64,000 nucleotides of DNA from Nostoc sp. KVJ3 (GTDB lineage: Bacteria > Cyanobacteriota > Cyanobacteriia > Cyanobacteriales > Nostocaceae), in contig NZ_WWFG01000001.1 of the NCBI RefSeq assembly GCF_026127265.1, forward strand, positions 496,001 through 560,000, in the 5' to 3' direction. The translations under genes and the position numbers were made by a program. Positions 10,301 through 19,591 of the stretch are shown here, one piece after another. The number at the start of each line of letters is the position of its first letter. The stretch's first letter is position 1. The notes under the pieces were generated by a model. It was not told the DNA's origin, searched no databases, and saw nothing but the letters and a program-made list of their open reading frames with translations.

Positions 10301-13300
10301 CTGCCATCCGCGATCGCATCTGTCCAGCTAATGTCGATGGTGTATGGCAATTCCTGGTTCAAAGCCCACAGGTCTTCGGGATTTACTTGAGATCCAGTAA
10401 CGACTGACCGTAGGGCTTGCCGTATGTCTTCTACTGTCTCAGTTAGAGAATCACTGGCGAGCAACTCTAGTGTTTTGATTTCTGCTAACAGACGTGCATT
10501 CGGTACACGTCGTAGTCCGAGCATATCGGGTTTAGTTAACTGTAGCAACTGGCGGATAGAAGTTAGTGTTAACTCTTGTTCCTGCCAATCCAGCCACGGG
10601 AACTCCTTAGCGGAATCCACTTCAGCTTGAATATGGAGAATCACATCATAGCGGAACTTAGTCAGCTCGTTGTGATGATGACCACGCTTAGGATAAATGC
10701 GAACATGACTGATTTGTGGAAGATGTTGCTTCAGAGCTATGAAGAATGCCGGATCAATGACCAGTTCTTGCTCTTTTTCAAGGCTTTGTTTTACACGCTG
10801 GCGCAGCTGGGTTTTGGAGAGCAAGGCGGGGGCTTGATACAGCTGAACCGAGGCATGGAAAGCCTCTAGAAGTGGCAAACTACGTACATCTCCAACAAAG
10901 ATAAAGCCTCCAGGTTCCACAGAAGCTACAGCGCCTTCTAATACCTGAAGCAGATAGTTGATATTAGGAAAGTACTGTACTACAGAGTTGAGGATGACTG
11001 CGTTAAACGCTTCCGCCTCGAACCCCTGAAAGTTGTCTGCCTCTCTCTGGCAAAGAGTAACTTGTGTCAGAGGTTGTGCCTGTAACCTTAATTGCTGCTG
11101 AATATAGTCTATAACTGACTGTGAGAAGTCTGTGCCCCAGTATTGGGTACAGTGAGAAGCGATTCGGAACAGCAGTAAACCAGTACCACATCCAATCTCC
11201 AGTACACGGGTGGGTTTAAAATTAAGGATGCGCTCTACTGTATGCTCCACCCACTCGTGCATCTGTTGAGTGGGAATAGGCTGACCTGTATAGCTACTAT
11301 TCCAACCAAGCAAATTCAATGTTGGTTCTTGATCGGGAGAGCTTTGGCTATAATTTTCATCCCAAACGCTTTTCCACTGGGAAATCTGCTCGTCATAACT
11401 CGGTGTCCCCGCTCCTAACTCGTCTAGATTCTGGGATTGTAAATTTGGAACTATATATGCAATCAAGCGCTTGTTGTCTGGTTGGCTTTCTTGCACCAAA
11501 ACTACAGCTTGTTGCACTTCTGGGTTTTGGCTCAACAACGTTTCAATCTCTCCGAGTTCAATGCGGAAACCCCGAACCTTTACTTGATGATCGATCCGCC
11601 CTAAGTATTCAAGAGTCCCATCTAGTCGATAGCGAACTAAGTCCCCAGTTTTGTATAACCGGGAAGTTGAAGCGTTGTTAAAGGGGTTAGGGATAAATTT
11701 CTGTACTGTGAGTTCTGGTTGATTAAGATAACCAAGAGCCAGTCCTAGACCACCGATGTGTAGTTCACCCGGAACCCCTACGGGAACCGGGTGCAGGTTT
11801 TCGTCTAAAATATAAAATTCTGTGTTGGCAATCGGACGGCCAATGGAAATGATCCCATCTCTACCCTCTACGTTATTTGTAGCCTCTACCTGATGGGCAG
11901 CTGACCAGATAGTAGTTTCTGTTGGCCCGTATAAATTCCAGAGTTCAGTAGTTCGTTCGAGCAACTGATTGGCTAGTTCGCGATCGAGGGCTTCACCGCC
12001 GCAGAGGACTTTTAGTGACCAACGACCTCGCCACCCAGCGGCTAGAAGCAGTCGCCAAGTAGCTGGTGTGGCTTGGATGACAGTGATACCAGAAGATATT
12101 AGCCTTTCTAATAATTGAGTTCCGTCAACAGCGACTTCCCGGCTGACCACTATCAAACGAGCACCTACAATCAGTGGTAGGTAAATTTCTAGTGCTGCAA
12201 TATCAAAAGATAATGTTGTGACTGATAGGAGAATATCTTCCTGGGTCAGTCTGATGTTAAGGCGCATGGCACTTAAGAAGTTAACCAACGCTCGGTGTGG
12301 AACTTGCACTCCTTTGGGTTTGCCAGTTGAGCCGGAGGTGTAAATCACATAGGCTAAATCTTTAGTAGTTACCTGGCTAATCGGATGACAATTGCTTTGT
12401 TGAACAATCTTCTGCCAGTCTGTATCAAGGTATACTACTTTTGCTTGATGTTTCGGTAAAATCTCCATCAACTTCTGTTGAGTCAGTAGTACCGACACTT
12501 GAGCATCTTCTAGCATGAATGCTAAACGCTCGTGCGGATAGGCTGGATCGAGAGGAACATAAGCACCACCTGCTTTGAGGATGCCTAACAATCCAACCAC
12601 CATATCGAGCGATCGCTCCACGCAAATACCTACCAACACTTCTGGTACTACACCCAACCCTTGTAAATATTGTGCTAGCTGATTGGCACGAACATTCAAT
12701 TCCTGATAAGTAAGTTGTTGGTCTTCAAAAACGACTGCTATGGAATTTGGTGTTTGTTCTACCTGAGTCTCAAATAACTGATGAATACAACTAGAGGGAT
12801 AATCAGCCGATGTTTGATTCCAATCCACCAGCAGTTGCTGTTGTTCTGTTGCAGTCAAGATTGGCAAGTCAGATAGACACCGATCGGGATTGGCGACAAT
12901 TCCTTCTAGTAGTATCTGGAAATGTCCCTGCATCCGGTTAATTGTGGCAGCATCAAACAAATCGCTGTTGTACTCGAACACGCTCATCAACCCTTGTTCG
13001 GTTTCCGTCAAAAACACGGTTATATCAAACATGGCTGTTTCGGTTTCTACTTCCATCGGACTCAGGATCACTCCTGGAAGCTTTAAAACCTCCATTGGGG
13101 CATTTTGCAAAATTAACATCACCTGAAACAGAGGTGTGTGGCTTAAATTCCGCTGTGGCTGTAGCTCTTCTACAAGCTGCTCGAAGGGCAAATCTTGATG
13201 AGCATAAGCATCTAGTGTAACCTCCCGAACTCGCCGCAGTAATTCTTTGAAACTCGGATTTTCCGACAGGTCAGTACGTAATACAAGAGTATTGACAAAA

Positions 13301-16300
13301 AAGCCGATTAATGGCTCTATCTCACTGCGATTGCGATTAGCAATGGGAGAGCCGATCAAAATATCTGCTTGATTTGTGTAGCGATACAGCAATGTTTTGA
13401 ACGCCGCCAGCAGAGTCATAAATAGGGTAACTGCTTCCCGGCGTGAAAAAGACTTGAGTGCTTCGGTCAGAACTTTGGAAATTTGCCACGACTGTTTTCT
13501 TCCCCTAAAGGTTTGAATGGCTGGTCGAGGGCGATCGGTAGGAAGTTGCAGAATGGGTAAGTTTCCGCCTAACTGCTGTTTCCAGTAAGCCATTTGGGAT
13601 AACTGTATTTCTGTTTGTAGCCACTGTCGCTGCCAAATAGCAAAGTCTGCATATTGAATAGTCAGATTGGGCAGTGATGAGGGCTTGTCGCCAGAGAATG
13701 ATTTGTAAAGTGCAGCTACTTCCCGAACAATCACGCCTGCCGACCAGCCATCGGCGACAATATGATGTATTGTGAACACCAATATATGTTCTTCCTCCTC
13801 TAATCGCAACAGAGAAGTTCGTAGCAATGCATCTTGAGTCAAGTCAAAAGACTGTCGCGCTTGTGAGCTAGCCAGTCGCCGAACCTCAACTTCTCGTTCT
13901 TCTTGTGACAATTCCCCCAAATCTATAATCGGTAGCTTTATATTCAGCGCCGAAGCAATTTTTTGGACGGGTTGCCCATCTACATCCGTGAAGCTCGTCC
14001 GCAAGACCTCATGGCGTCGCACAATTTCATTGATGCTTTGCTCCAGTGCTGCTACGTTGAGCGAACCTTTTAATAGTACAGATCGGGATATGTTGTAAAA
14101 AGGATTACCTGGTTCCATCTGGTTGAGGAACCACAGCCGCTGTTGAGCAAACGACAGTGGCAACTCACCCTCCCGTTTTACCTGATTGATAAGTGTAGTT
14201 GCTGAGTTCTGTCCCCTCCTCATTGCCGTTTCAATCAGTTCCGCAAGTCCGGCTATTGTCGGTGTTTCAAACAAACTACGTAACCGCATCTCTACTTGGA
14301 AAGCTTCGCGCACTTGGGAAACAACCTGTGTAGCTAGTAAGGAGTGTCCCCCCAAATCAAAAAAGTTATTGTGGATGCCCACACGTTCAATACCAAGCAG
14401 CCCAATCCAAATTCCCGCTAGTACTTCTTCAACTGGCGTGCGAGGAGTTGCCAAACTGGTTTCTAATTCAGGACGCACGGGATTAAGTTCTCGCAACGCC
14501 TGACGATCTACCTTGCCGTTGGAAGTTAATGGTAATGCTTTGAGGATGACAAAGGCTGAAGGTAGCATATACTCAGGCAGTTGCTCGCGAACATAGCCGC
14601 GCAGTTCATTGATAAAACAAGGCGATTCTTCGGAAGGTACAACAAAAGCTACCAGATATTTCTGCCCAGACTCTGATTCTCTAGCTAAAACTACAACCTC
14701 TTGCACATTAGAATGTTGATTTAATACGGCTTCAATTTCGCCCAGTTCGATGCGGAAGCCCCGAATTTTAACTTGGTTGTCGATACGACCAAGAAATTCA
14801 ATCGTACCGTTTGGCAAATAACGACCTAAGTCACCAGTTTTATAAAGTCGCGCTCCCGGTATGTCGCTGTAGAGATGGGGAATAAACTTTAAAGCTGTTT
14901 GGTCGGGCTGATTGAGATAGCATCGAGCCAGACCTGCACCACCGATGTAGATTTCGCCCTTGACTCCTATGGGAGCTAGTTTGTGGTGTTCTTCTAAAAT
15001 ATATACTTGAGTGTTAGCAATTGACCGACCGAGGGGGACTGTTGCTGCCAAATGACGCTCCACCTGCCCAGGGACAATCTCTAGGGTACACACACCTACA
15101 CAAGCTTCTGTGGGGCCGTAGTGATTGAAGATTAGGCAGTCTGGGGCATATTCTTGAATCTGCTCAATCAACTGCCAACTAGCAACCTCACCACCCAGGA
15201 TCAATCGCTGATTGGGTAAAATTAACTTAGCCCAAGAAGATGCCAAAAGAGAGGCTAGGTGAGAGGGAACAATTTTAAGACAGTCGATCGGATGTTTTTG
15301 ACAATATTCTGCCAAAGCTGCTGAGTCAGTAGCACGCTGATATGATATCAAATGCAGACATCCTCCTGTACAAAGAGCAGGGAAGATAACGGTGTTACCC
15401 AAGTCCGCAGCCAAGGTGGAAACAGTGGCAAAATTGATCCCGGCTGGCAGGTTTAGTCTATCTATAATGGCATTGACGTAATTAAGAAGTTGTTGATGTG
15501 CGATCGCAACTCCCTTCGGTTTACCTGTAGAACCAGAGGTAAATAGCACATAGACTAGATTCTCAAGTGTAGCTGTACAGATGGGATTCTCATCTTTATT
15601 TTGAGCAATAACTTCCCAGTCTGTATCTAAACAGATTACCCTAGCTGCATCTGTTGGCAAAATATTTAGCCAGCACTGTTGTGTCAAGATGATATCTGCG
15701 TGAATTTTTTGTAAACGCAAGTCTAGACTTCCCTGTGGCAAAGTTGGATCTAGCGGTAAGTATGCGCCACCAGCTTTGAGGATTCCTAATAATCCAATTA
15801 TCATTTCTAGCGATCGCTCTATGCAAAGTCCAACTACAACTTCCGCCTTAACTCCTTGTTGCTGCAAGTAGTGAGCCAGTTGATTGACTTTTCTGTTCAA
15901 TTGTGCATAAGTTAGTTGTTCGTTTTCAAAGACAACAGCAATCTTATCAGGTGTTTTTTGTGCTTGTTCTTCAAACAGTTGGTGAATACATTTAGTTTGT
16001 GGATAATCGCGCTGATTATTATTCACCTCACACAGCAGTTGTTGTCTCTCGATTTGACCGAGAACCTCTAACTCACTGATTGTCGCATCTGGATTAGCGA
16101 TCGCACTAGCTATCAAAGTCTGAAATTGCTCTATCAAGCGTTTAATGTCTTCTGCCTGGAATACGCTAGAGTCGTAGTGCAATGCTGCTGTTAATGCATC
16201 ATCTTGATGCAGACAAGAAAGTTTTAATTTGAACCGCTCAATACAGGTATACTGCTGATAAATGGTAAACGATACATCAGCAGCTACATATTTAGCTGGC

Positions 16301-17370
16301 TGTTCCTCAAATTCAAAGCAAAGCGGAAAGAAGCGTAAGGTATTTGGTATTAATCCTGCTATCTGTTCCCAGTTAAAATAATCTTGTATTTTATCTAATT
16401 GCTGAATAATCTCTTTATTCTTATATATAAAATCTTGGATTTTGGATTCTATTTCTATATTAATACGTAACGGTAAAATTTTAGCACACAACCCAATTAC
16501 TGTGTCTAACTCTTGATATTTTCTCCCTGCAAAAGCCATGCCTATTGTCAGGTTATCTTGCTTGGCTAACCGCCAAATCAACACCTGCCAACAAGCTAAT
16601 AAAAACTCAGATTTTGAAGTATCTTGATATTGAGTTAGGATATCAATTTGTTTTATTAATTCAGGAGCGATTGCAAAACTTTGCATTTGGGGTTTAAATA
16701 TTAATTCGTCAATCTTTTGCTTTTCAAAAGGAAGTTTTAATCCTTGCAAATTCAACGAAATATCTTGTTTTTGCCAATAGTCTCTACCAGCTTCTGTCTC
16801 TGCTCCTTCCAATAATTCATTTTGCCATTCAGCAAGGTCTGCATATTGCAATGGTTCGTTATCTAATTCTTCCCCCTGTAACCAGTCTGCATAAGACTGA
16901 CTAATTTCTTGCACCAAAATTTTCAGTGTCGCATTATCTGCACAAAGCGCTGGTAAGCTCAAAATTAATACATATTTGGATGCCGCTAAAGTCACTAAAG
17001 ATAGCTGCAAAGGAGAATCCTGTACCAAGTCAAAAGGCTGTTGACTGACTTGATGAAATAATGCTGTCAGCGAGTCTTCCTGTTCTTGGGATGTCAAACT
17101 GCTCAAATCATAAACTCTATCCAAACTGATTTTCTGCTTCCCAATTACCTGTAATGGAATAGTCATTCCAGCTAAAGAATGAAAGTTGGTACGGAGGATT
17201 TCATAGCGATTAATAATTTTTTCTAAGACTAATTTCAAGATATTGACATCTAAATCTCCCTCAATCAAAATAGCACACTGAGAACGATAGGGAAGATTGT
17301 CAATTTCTTGTAATTGCCACAGATGTTTTTGCTGGGGTGAGAGTCGAAAACCTTGCATTTCCTCTAACAT
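7333..17370 (-). CDS. NRPS: I-A(Asp)-PCP-C-A(Gly)-NMT-PCP-C-TauD hydroxylase
   Basis: A 3,345-residue synthetase. Domains by residue: interface/C-like domain lacking HHxxxDG (SLPALCADN), 1-430; A1, pocket about 658, read as D-L-T-K-I-G-H-V-G-K = Asp, A10 lysine about 953; PCP1 GGHSLL about 1007; C2 with intact HHIVADG about 1203; A2, pocket about 1723, read as D-I-L-Q-L-G-L-I-W-K = Gly, split after A8 by an N-methyltransferase (VLEIGCGTG about 2060), A10 about 2440; PCP2 about 2493; C3 with HHIASDG about 2690; TauD/SyrP-like Fe(II)/2-oxoglutarate oxygenase from about 3027, with HxE in LFHNESS (about 3128) and distal His in LTAHGR (about 3322). Predicted to bind Asp and N-methylglycine. The terminal C and hydroxylase should act on the Asp held by the next NRPS. 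Specificities are my reading by eye. Confidence 0.92.
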   Translation of the reverse strand: MLEEMQGFRLSPQQKHLWQLQEIDNLPYRSQCAILIEGDLDVNILKLVLEKIINRYEILRTNFHSLAGMTIPLQVIGKQKISLDRVYDLSSLTSQEQEDSLTALFHQVSQQPFDLVQDSPLQLSLVTLAASKYVLILSLPALCADNATLKILVQEISQSYADWLQGEELDNEPLQYADLAEWQNELLEGAETEAGRDYWQKQDISLNLQGLKLPFEKQKIDELIFKPQMQSFAIAPELIKQIDILTQYQDTSKSEFLLACWQVLIWRLAKQDNLTIGMAFAGRKYQELDTVIGLCAKILPLRINIEIESKIQDFIYKNKEIIQQLDKIQDYFNWEQIAGLIPNTLRFFPLCFEFEEQPAKYVAADVSFTIYQQYTCIERFKLKLSCLHQDDALTAALHYDSSVFQAEDIKRLIEQFQTLIASAIANPDATISELEVLGQIERQQLLCEVNNNQRDYPQTKCIHQLFEEQAQKTPDKIAVVFENEQLTYAQLNRKVNQLAHYLQQQGVKAEVVVGLCIERSLEMIIGLLGILKAGGAYLPLDPTLPQGSLDLRLQKIHADIILTQQCWLNILPTDAARVICLDTDWEVIAQNKDENPICTATLENLVYVLFTSGSTGKPKGVAIAHQQLLNYVNAIIDRLNLPAGINFATVSTLAADLGNTVIFPALCTGGCLHLISYQRATDSAALAEYCQKHPIDCLKIVPSHLASLLASSWAKLILPNQRLILGGEVASWQLIEQIQEYAPDCLIFNHYGPTEACVGVCTLEIVPGQVERHLAATVPLGRSIANTQVYILEEHHKLAPIGVKGEIYIGGAGLARCYLNQPDQTALKFIPHLYSDIPGARLYKTGDLGRYLPNGTIEFLGRIDNQVKIRGFRIELGEIEAVLNQHSNVQEVVVLARESESGQKYLVAFVVPSEESPCFINELRGYVREQLPEYMLPSAFVILKALPLTSNGKVDRQALRELNPVRPELETSLATPRTPVEEVLAGIWIGLLGIERVGIHNNFFDLGGHSLLATQVVSQVREAFQVEMRLRSLFETPTIAGLAELIETAMRRGQNSATTLINQVKREGELPLSFAQQRLWFLNQMEPGNPFYNISRSVLLKGSLNVAALEQSINEIVRRHEVLRTSFTDVDGQPVQKIASALNIKLPIIDLGELSQEEREVEVRRLASSQARQSFDLTQDALLRTSLLRLEEEEHILVFTIHHIVADGWSAGVIVREVAALYKSFSGDKPSSLPNLTIQYADFAIWQRQWLQTEIQLSQMAYWKQQLGGNLPILQLPTDRPRPAIQTFRGRKQSWQISKVLTEALKSFSRREAVTLFMTLLAAFKTLLYRYTNQADILIGSPIANRNRSEIEPLIGFFVNTLVLRTDLSENPSFKELLRRVREVTLDAYAHQDLPFEQLVEELQPQRNLSHTPLFQVMLILQNAPMEVLKLPGVILSPMEVETETAMFDITVFLTETEQGLMSVFEYNSDLFDAATINRMQGHFQILLEGIVANPDRCLSDLPILTATEQQQLLVDWNQTSADYPSSCIHQLFETQVEQTPNSIAVVFEDQQLTYQELNVRANQLAQYLQGLGVVPEVLVGICVERSLDMVVGLLGILKAGGAYVPLDPAYPHERLAFMLEDAQVSVLLTQQKLMEILPKHQAKVVYLDTDWQKIVQQSNCHPISQVTTKDLAYVIYTSGSTGKPKGVQVPHRALVNFLSAMRLNIRLTQEDILLSVTTLSFDIAALEIYLPLIVGARLIVVSREVAVDGTQLLERLISSGITVIQATPATWRLLLAAGWRGRWSLKVLCGGEALDRELANQLLERTTELWNLYGPTETTIWSAAHQVEATNNVEGRDGIISIGRPIANTEFYILDENLHPVPVGVPGELHIGGLGLALGYLNQPELTVQKFIPNPFNNASTSRLYKTGDLVRYRLDGTLEYLGRIDHQVKVRGFRIELGEIETLLSQNPEVQQAVVLVQESQPDNKRLIAYIVPNLQSQNLDELGAGTPSYDEQISQWKSVWDENYSQSSPDQEPTLNLLGWNSSYTGQPIPTQQMHEWVEHTVERILNFKPTRVLEIGCGTGLLLFRIASHCTQYWGTDFSQSVIDYIQQQLRLQAQPLTQVTLCQREADNFQGFEAEAFNAVILNSVVQYFPNINYLLQVLEGAVASVEPGGFIFVGDVRSLPLLEAFHASVQLYQAPALLSKTQLRQRVKQSLEKEQELVIDPAFFIALKQHLPQISHVRIYPKRGHHHNELTKFRYDVILHIQAEVDSAKEFPWLDWQEQELTLTSIRQLLQLTKPDMLGLRRVPNARLLAEIKTLELLASDSLTETVEDIRQALRSVVTGSQVNPEDLWALNQELPYTIDISWTDAIADGSYDVILTRCPTVQLADFQKIVPSFPGETVRPKPWTFYANNPLKPKWTRDLVPQLRRFLQEKLPEYMVPSAFVTLEALPLTPNGKVDRRSLSASGLTVELEDIFVAPSTPVEEILTGIWVDVLDLDKVGIHNNFFELGGHSLLATRVISLVRQVFQVELPLRRLFEKPTIAGLAKDIEKATKAGNGLETANIERISRSQELPLSFAQQRLWFLTQLDPKSPSYNMPTAIRLEGQLNLTALQKSFNEILCRHEALRTNFNTVQGRPVAIISPLTALPLSVIDLSELPFVQQDTTVKQLALVEAQQTFDLKSDLLLRVKLLHLSEQEHIVLVTMHHIASDGWSIGVLVREVTALYQAFCSGKPSPLPELPIQYVDFAVWQRQWLQGEVLETQLAYWKQQLGNNLPVMQLSDRPRADIKTHRGGSQSFVISSQDYLALQTLSRKQGVTLFMTLLATFQVLLQRYTNQDDIVVGTDVANRNLAETELLIGFFVNLLVLRTDLSGNPSFRDLLGRVRQISLGAYAHQDLPFEELVKALQPERNLSNTPPLFQVLFVLQNAPMPPLELTGLTLSLLEIEHKVARFDLALFVTETEQGILGKWQYNSDLFDATTITRMTGHFQTLINSIISQPDARIGSLEMLTEAEIKQQATQKKERRAFNQKKLIGIIPQAISLLPERLVKTNYFQPGQTFPLVIQPTTDDIDLIAWAKTNHEFLQTELLKHGAILFRGFNVESVSEFESFAQAISPDLFGDYGDLPRTGEGGKVYGSTPYPSDKAILFHNESSHLNQWPLKIWFFCVQPAQQGGETPIIDCRKAYKIINPKLRERLDRKQLMYVRHYTNGLDVSWQKFFRTDDKSTVENYCRRTKIDFQWYDNNSLITRQIRPALAVHPKTSESVFFNQIQLHHIAYLDAEVRESLLSTFGDKKLPRNVYYGDGTPIEDSVIAEINEVYQQSQTSFTWQKNDILMLDNMLTAHGRNPYIGSRKVVVAMAEMVDK

Positions 17371-17561
17371 TGTGATTCTCTATATTTGGCACTAAATATC
17401 TTAATTACTGGAAGCATCCCAATTTGGAAAAAATATACGTAACTGACGAAAAACCCCTTTTTAATTTTCTTCCCTTTGTGTCCTTTGCGGTTCGTTTTTT
17501 ATCCTTTAGAGTAAGTCACAATCCCGTATGTAAATTAAACTTACACCTGAAGGGATGCTCC

Positions 17562-18602
17562 CTAATTACTAAATTCTTCAGCCATTCCTACTACGACCTT
17601 TCGCGCACCTAAAAATGGCATTCTTCCATGTGCTGTGAGCATATTATCGAGCATTAAAATATCTCCAGCTTGCCACGGAAAAATAATCATTTCTTGTTGG
17701 TAAGCAGAGCGAATTTCATCTAGCACAGCAGGTTCAATTGCTGAACCATCACCATAATAAGTATTGTGAGGCAAATCTGATTCTGTGAACTCTGCTAATA
17801 ATGGCTCACGGATGCTTGCTTCCAAAGTTGAGACATGAAAGAAGGCAGCGTGATTAAACCACACTAATTCATTTGTTTGTGGGTGTGTAGCAACCGCCTG
17901 ACGAACTTGACGGGTTCTCAAGCGATTACCCTCTTTCCACTCGGACTCAATGCCATTGCTACGACAAAATGCTTCTACCTCAGCTGGATTGGTTGTTTGA
18001 AAAACTGTTTGCCAAGGTAAGCCAAAGCCGTCGCCAAAGTTACGAACGTACATGACTCCTTTTTGACTGAAGCGATCGCAAATCCTACCATCAATCCGTT
18101 GCAACAATTTGCGAGTATCTGCAATTGGTGTTTCTCCTCCTTGTTGTGCAGGTTGGATGCAAAAAAAGAAAATCTTTAAAGGCCAGGTTTTGGCGTAAGA
18201 AAGCTCGCTGTGCAGAAAAATACTGGAGTTGGCAGGATAATCAGTTGAAGTATAAATATTACCTTGGATTGGGCTGCGTGGTGAAGAGCGATCGCGATAT
18301 TCCAGCAACTCTCCAGTCACGCTTTTGATAAACTGCTCAAACTCCAGATAGTTCTTCACCTGAAAATTCCGAAACAAGATTCCCCCATGCTTAAATAGAT
18401 AATTTGTAATCAACTCCCGATTACTCGCCACCCAAGCAACTAAATTCACTCCATCTACAGTGGGTTTAATAAGCAAAGGAAGAGAATTTTTCGTTACTAA
18501 AGGTGCTATTTTAATCAATTCGGCTGGCGAAACATTGACACCTTGCCGTCTAACCCCTCTTAATGAGTTCAGACTGAGTTTTGCGTATTCTGAAATTTCC
18601 AT
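17562..18602 (-). CDS. Stand-alone TauD/SyrP-like Fe(II)/2OG hydroxylase (Asp beta-hydroxylase)
   Basis: A 346-residue oxygenase closely resembling the domain fused to the end of the 3,345-residue NRPS (shared KHGxILFR, WPLKIxFFCxQPAQQGGETPI and DILMLDNMLTAHGR). The iron ligands are HxE in LHSELS, and the distal His in LTAHGR is followed by the 2-oxoglutarate-binding Arg region (GARKVVV). The family hydroxylates carrier-bound amino acids; in siderophore clusters with Asp modules it makes beta-hydroxyaspartate. It lies just upstream of the NRPS that opens with an interface-like domain and Asp A domain, which is its likely partner. The ATG start at 18602 aligns with the family's N-terminus. It is part of the leftward operon, 36 bp after the preceding methyltransferase gene. 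Confidence 0.88.
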   Translation of the reverse strand: MEISEYAKLSLNSLRGVRRQGVNVSPAELIKIAPLVTKNSLPLLIKPTVDGVNLVAWVASNRELITNYLFKHGGILFRNFQVKNYLEFEQFIKSVTGELLEYRDRSSPRSPIQGNIYTSTDYPANSSIFLHSELSYAKTWPLKIFFFCIQPAQQGGETPIADTRKLLQRIDGRICDRFSQKGVMYVRNFGDGFGLPWQTVFQTTNPAEVEAFCRSNGIESEWKEGNRLRTRQVRQAVATHPQTNELVWFNHAAFFHVSTLEASIREPLLAEFTESDLPHNTYYGDGSAIEPAVLDEIRSAYQQEMIIFPWQAGDILMLDNMLTAHGRMPFLGARKVVVGMAEEFSN

Positions 18603-18638
18603 AATTTGTCTTTTAGACTTCTGATTATTTACCCATTA

Positions 18639-19550
18639 CTATTTGTTTTCAAGATTGGCAGTTAAATCAGTTCCTTGCTTACTTGGTAAATCAACTTCAG
18701 GTAATTTTATACCTAGCTCTTCTAGTGAATTTACACCAAGTGTTTCTAAAACAAATGGGTGTAATGTATTATTTTCAATAATGTTGCTACCTTCATTATT
18801 ATTTCCTTTATAAGTAATTACTAGATTATGGTAAAAGTGCATAGCAACAATATGTTTATCAAAATAAGATGGAGAGTAGCCAGGATTCAAAAACTCTTGA
18901 TAGTTTAAACCATCCGTTAATCTTTTGTACATAGCCATTATGGTGTGAGATGCGTTTAAATCAATGCTGCCACCAACGTTCACATGATTGGACAGGAAAA
19001 CACTTTTTTCACTTAGGCTTGACCATTTGTCTCCCAGGCTTGGCCAATAAGATATATGAGTATTTTCTTCTGCATAAATACCATTATCTTTAAGTAAGGG
19101 AAAGAGAATATTAAATGTTTTTATGCGATGCTCATTTACTGAGCTACCATCAACAATTATAATATCCATTTTCCCTATTTTATCTATAACTCCTTCTAAG
19201 AAATTTTTATCCTCTTGACTACCTTGAAATATTTCAATCCTGCTGGACTCTAATAACTTTTTGTCTACGATATCAATACCGTAAATCATACTGTTTGGGA
19301 AATAGCTTCTCCACATTCTTAAAGAATCGCCTCCAGCTTTTGGGTCATCGTAACCGCCTATACCAATCTCAAGTATCTTTAGTTTTTTCAGCTTCAATGG
19401 AGCAAAATGGTTTTGGTAATGTTGAGCGAATCGATGAGTCTCACTCCATTTAGCATCGTTATATAGAGACGACAATTTTATTAAATTATTGCGGTAAATT
19501 AATTTTTTGAAATTGCGAAGTAAATTCTTGAATAACTGGATTAAATTCAT
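18639..19550 (-). CDS. MycE-like SAM-dependent O-methyltransferase
   Basis: The core ILEIGIGGYDDP...GGDSLRMWRSYFP...IYGIDI is the pattern of the mycinamicin VI 2''-O-methyltransferase (MycE) family, which methylates hydroxyl groups of natural-product sugars using SAM and a divalent metal. DIIIVDGSS and EENTHISYW fit the metal/active-site segments. I chose the ATG at 19550 because GGAG lies eight bases upstream; a GTG at 19556 is too close to it. The gene sits between the FAAL gene and the hydroxylase gene in the siderophore operon, so a tailoring role is likely, but such an enzyme is not required for a simple beta-hydroxy-Asp siderophore, and its acceptor is unknown. Confidence 0.8.
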   Translation of the reverse strand: MNLIQLFKNLLRNFKKLIYRNNLIKLSSLYNDAKWSETHRFAQHYQNHFAPLKLKKLKILEIGIGGYDDPKAGGDSLRMWRSYFPNSMIYGIDIVDKKLLESSRIEIFQGSQEDKNFLEGVIDKIGKMDIIIVDGSSVNEHRIKTFNILFPLLKDNGIYAEENTHISYWPSLGDKWSSLSEKSVFLSNHVNVGGSIDLNASHTIMAMYKRLTDGLNYQEFLNPGYSPSYFDKHIVAMHFYHNLVITYKGNNNEGSNIIENNTLHPFVLETLGVNSLEELGIKLPEVDLPSKQGTDLTANLENK

Positions 19551-19591
19551 TAACACTACTCCAATAGTTTTAAATTTGTATTTTGGTATTT

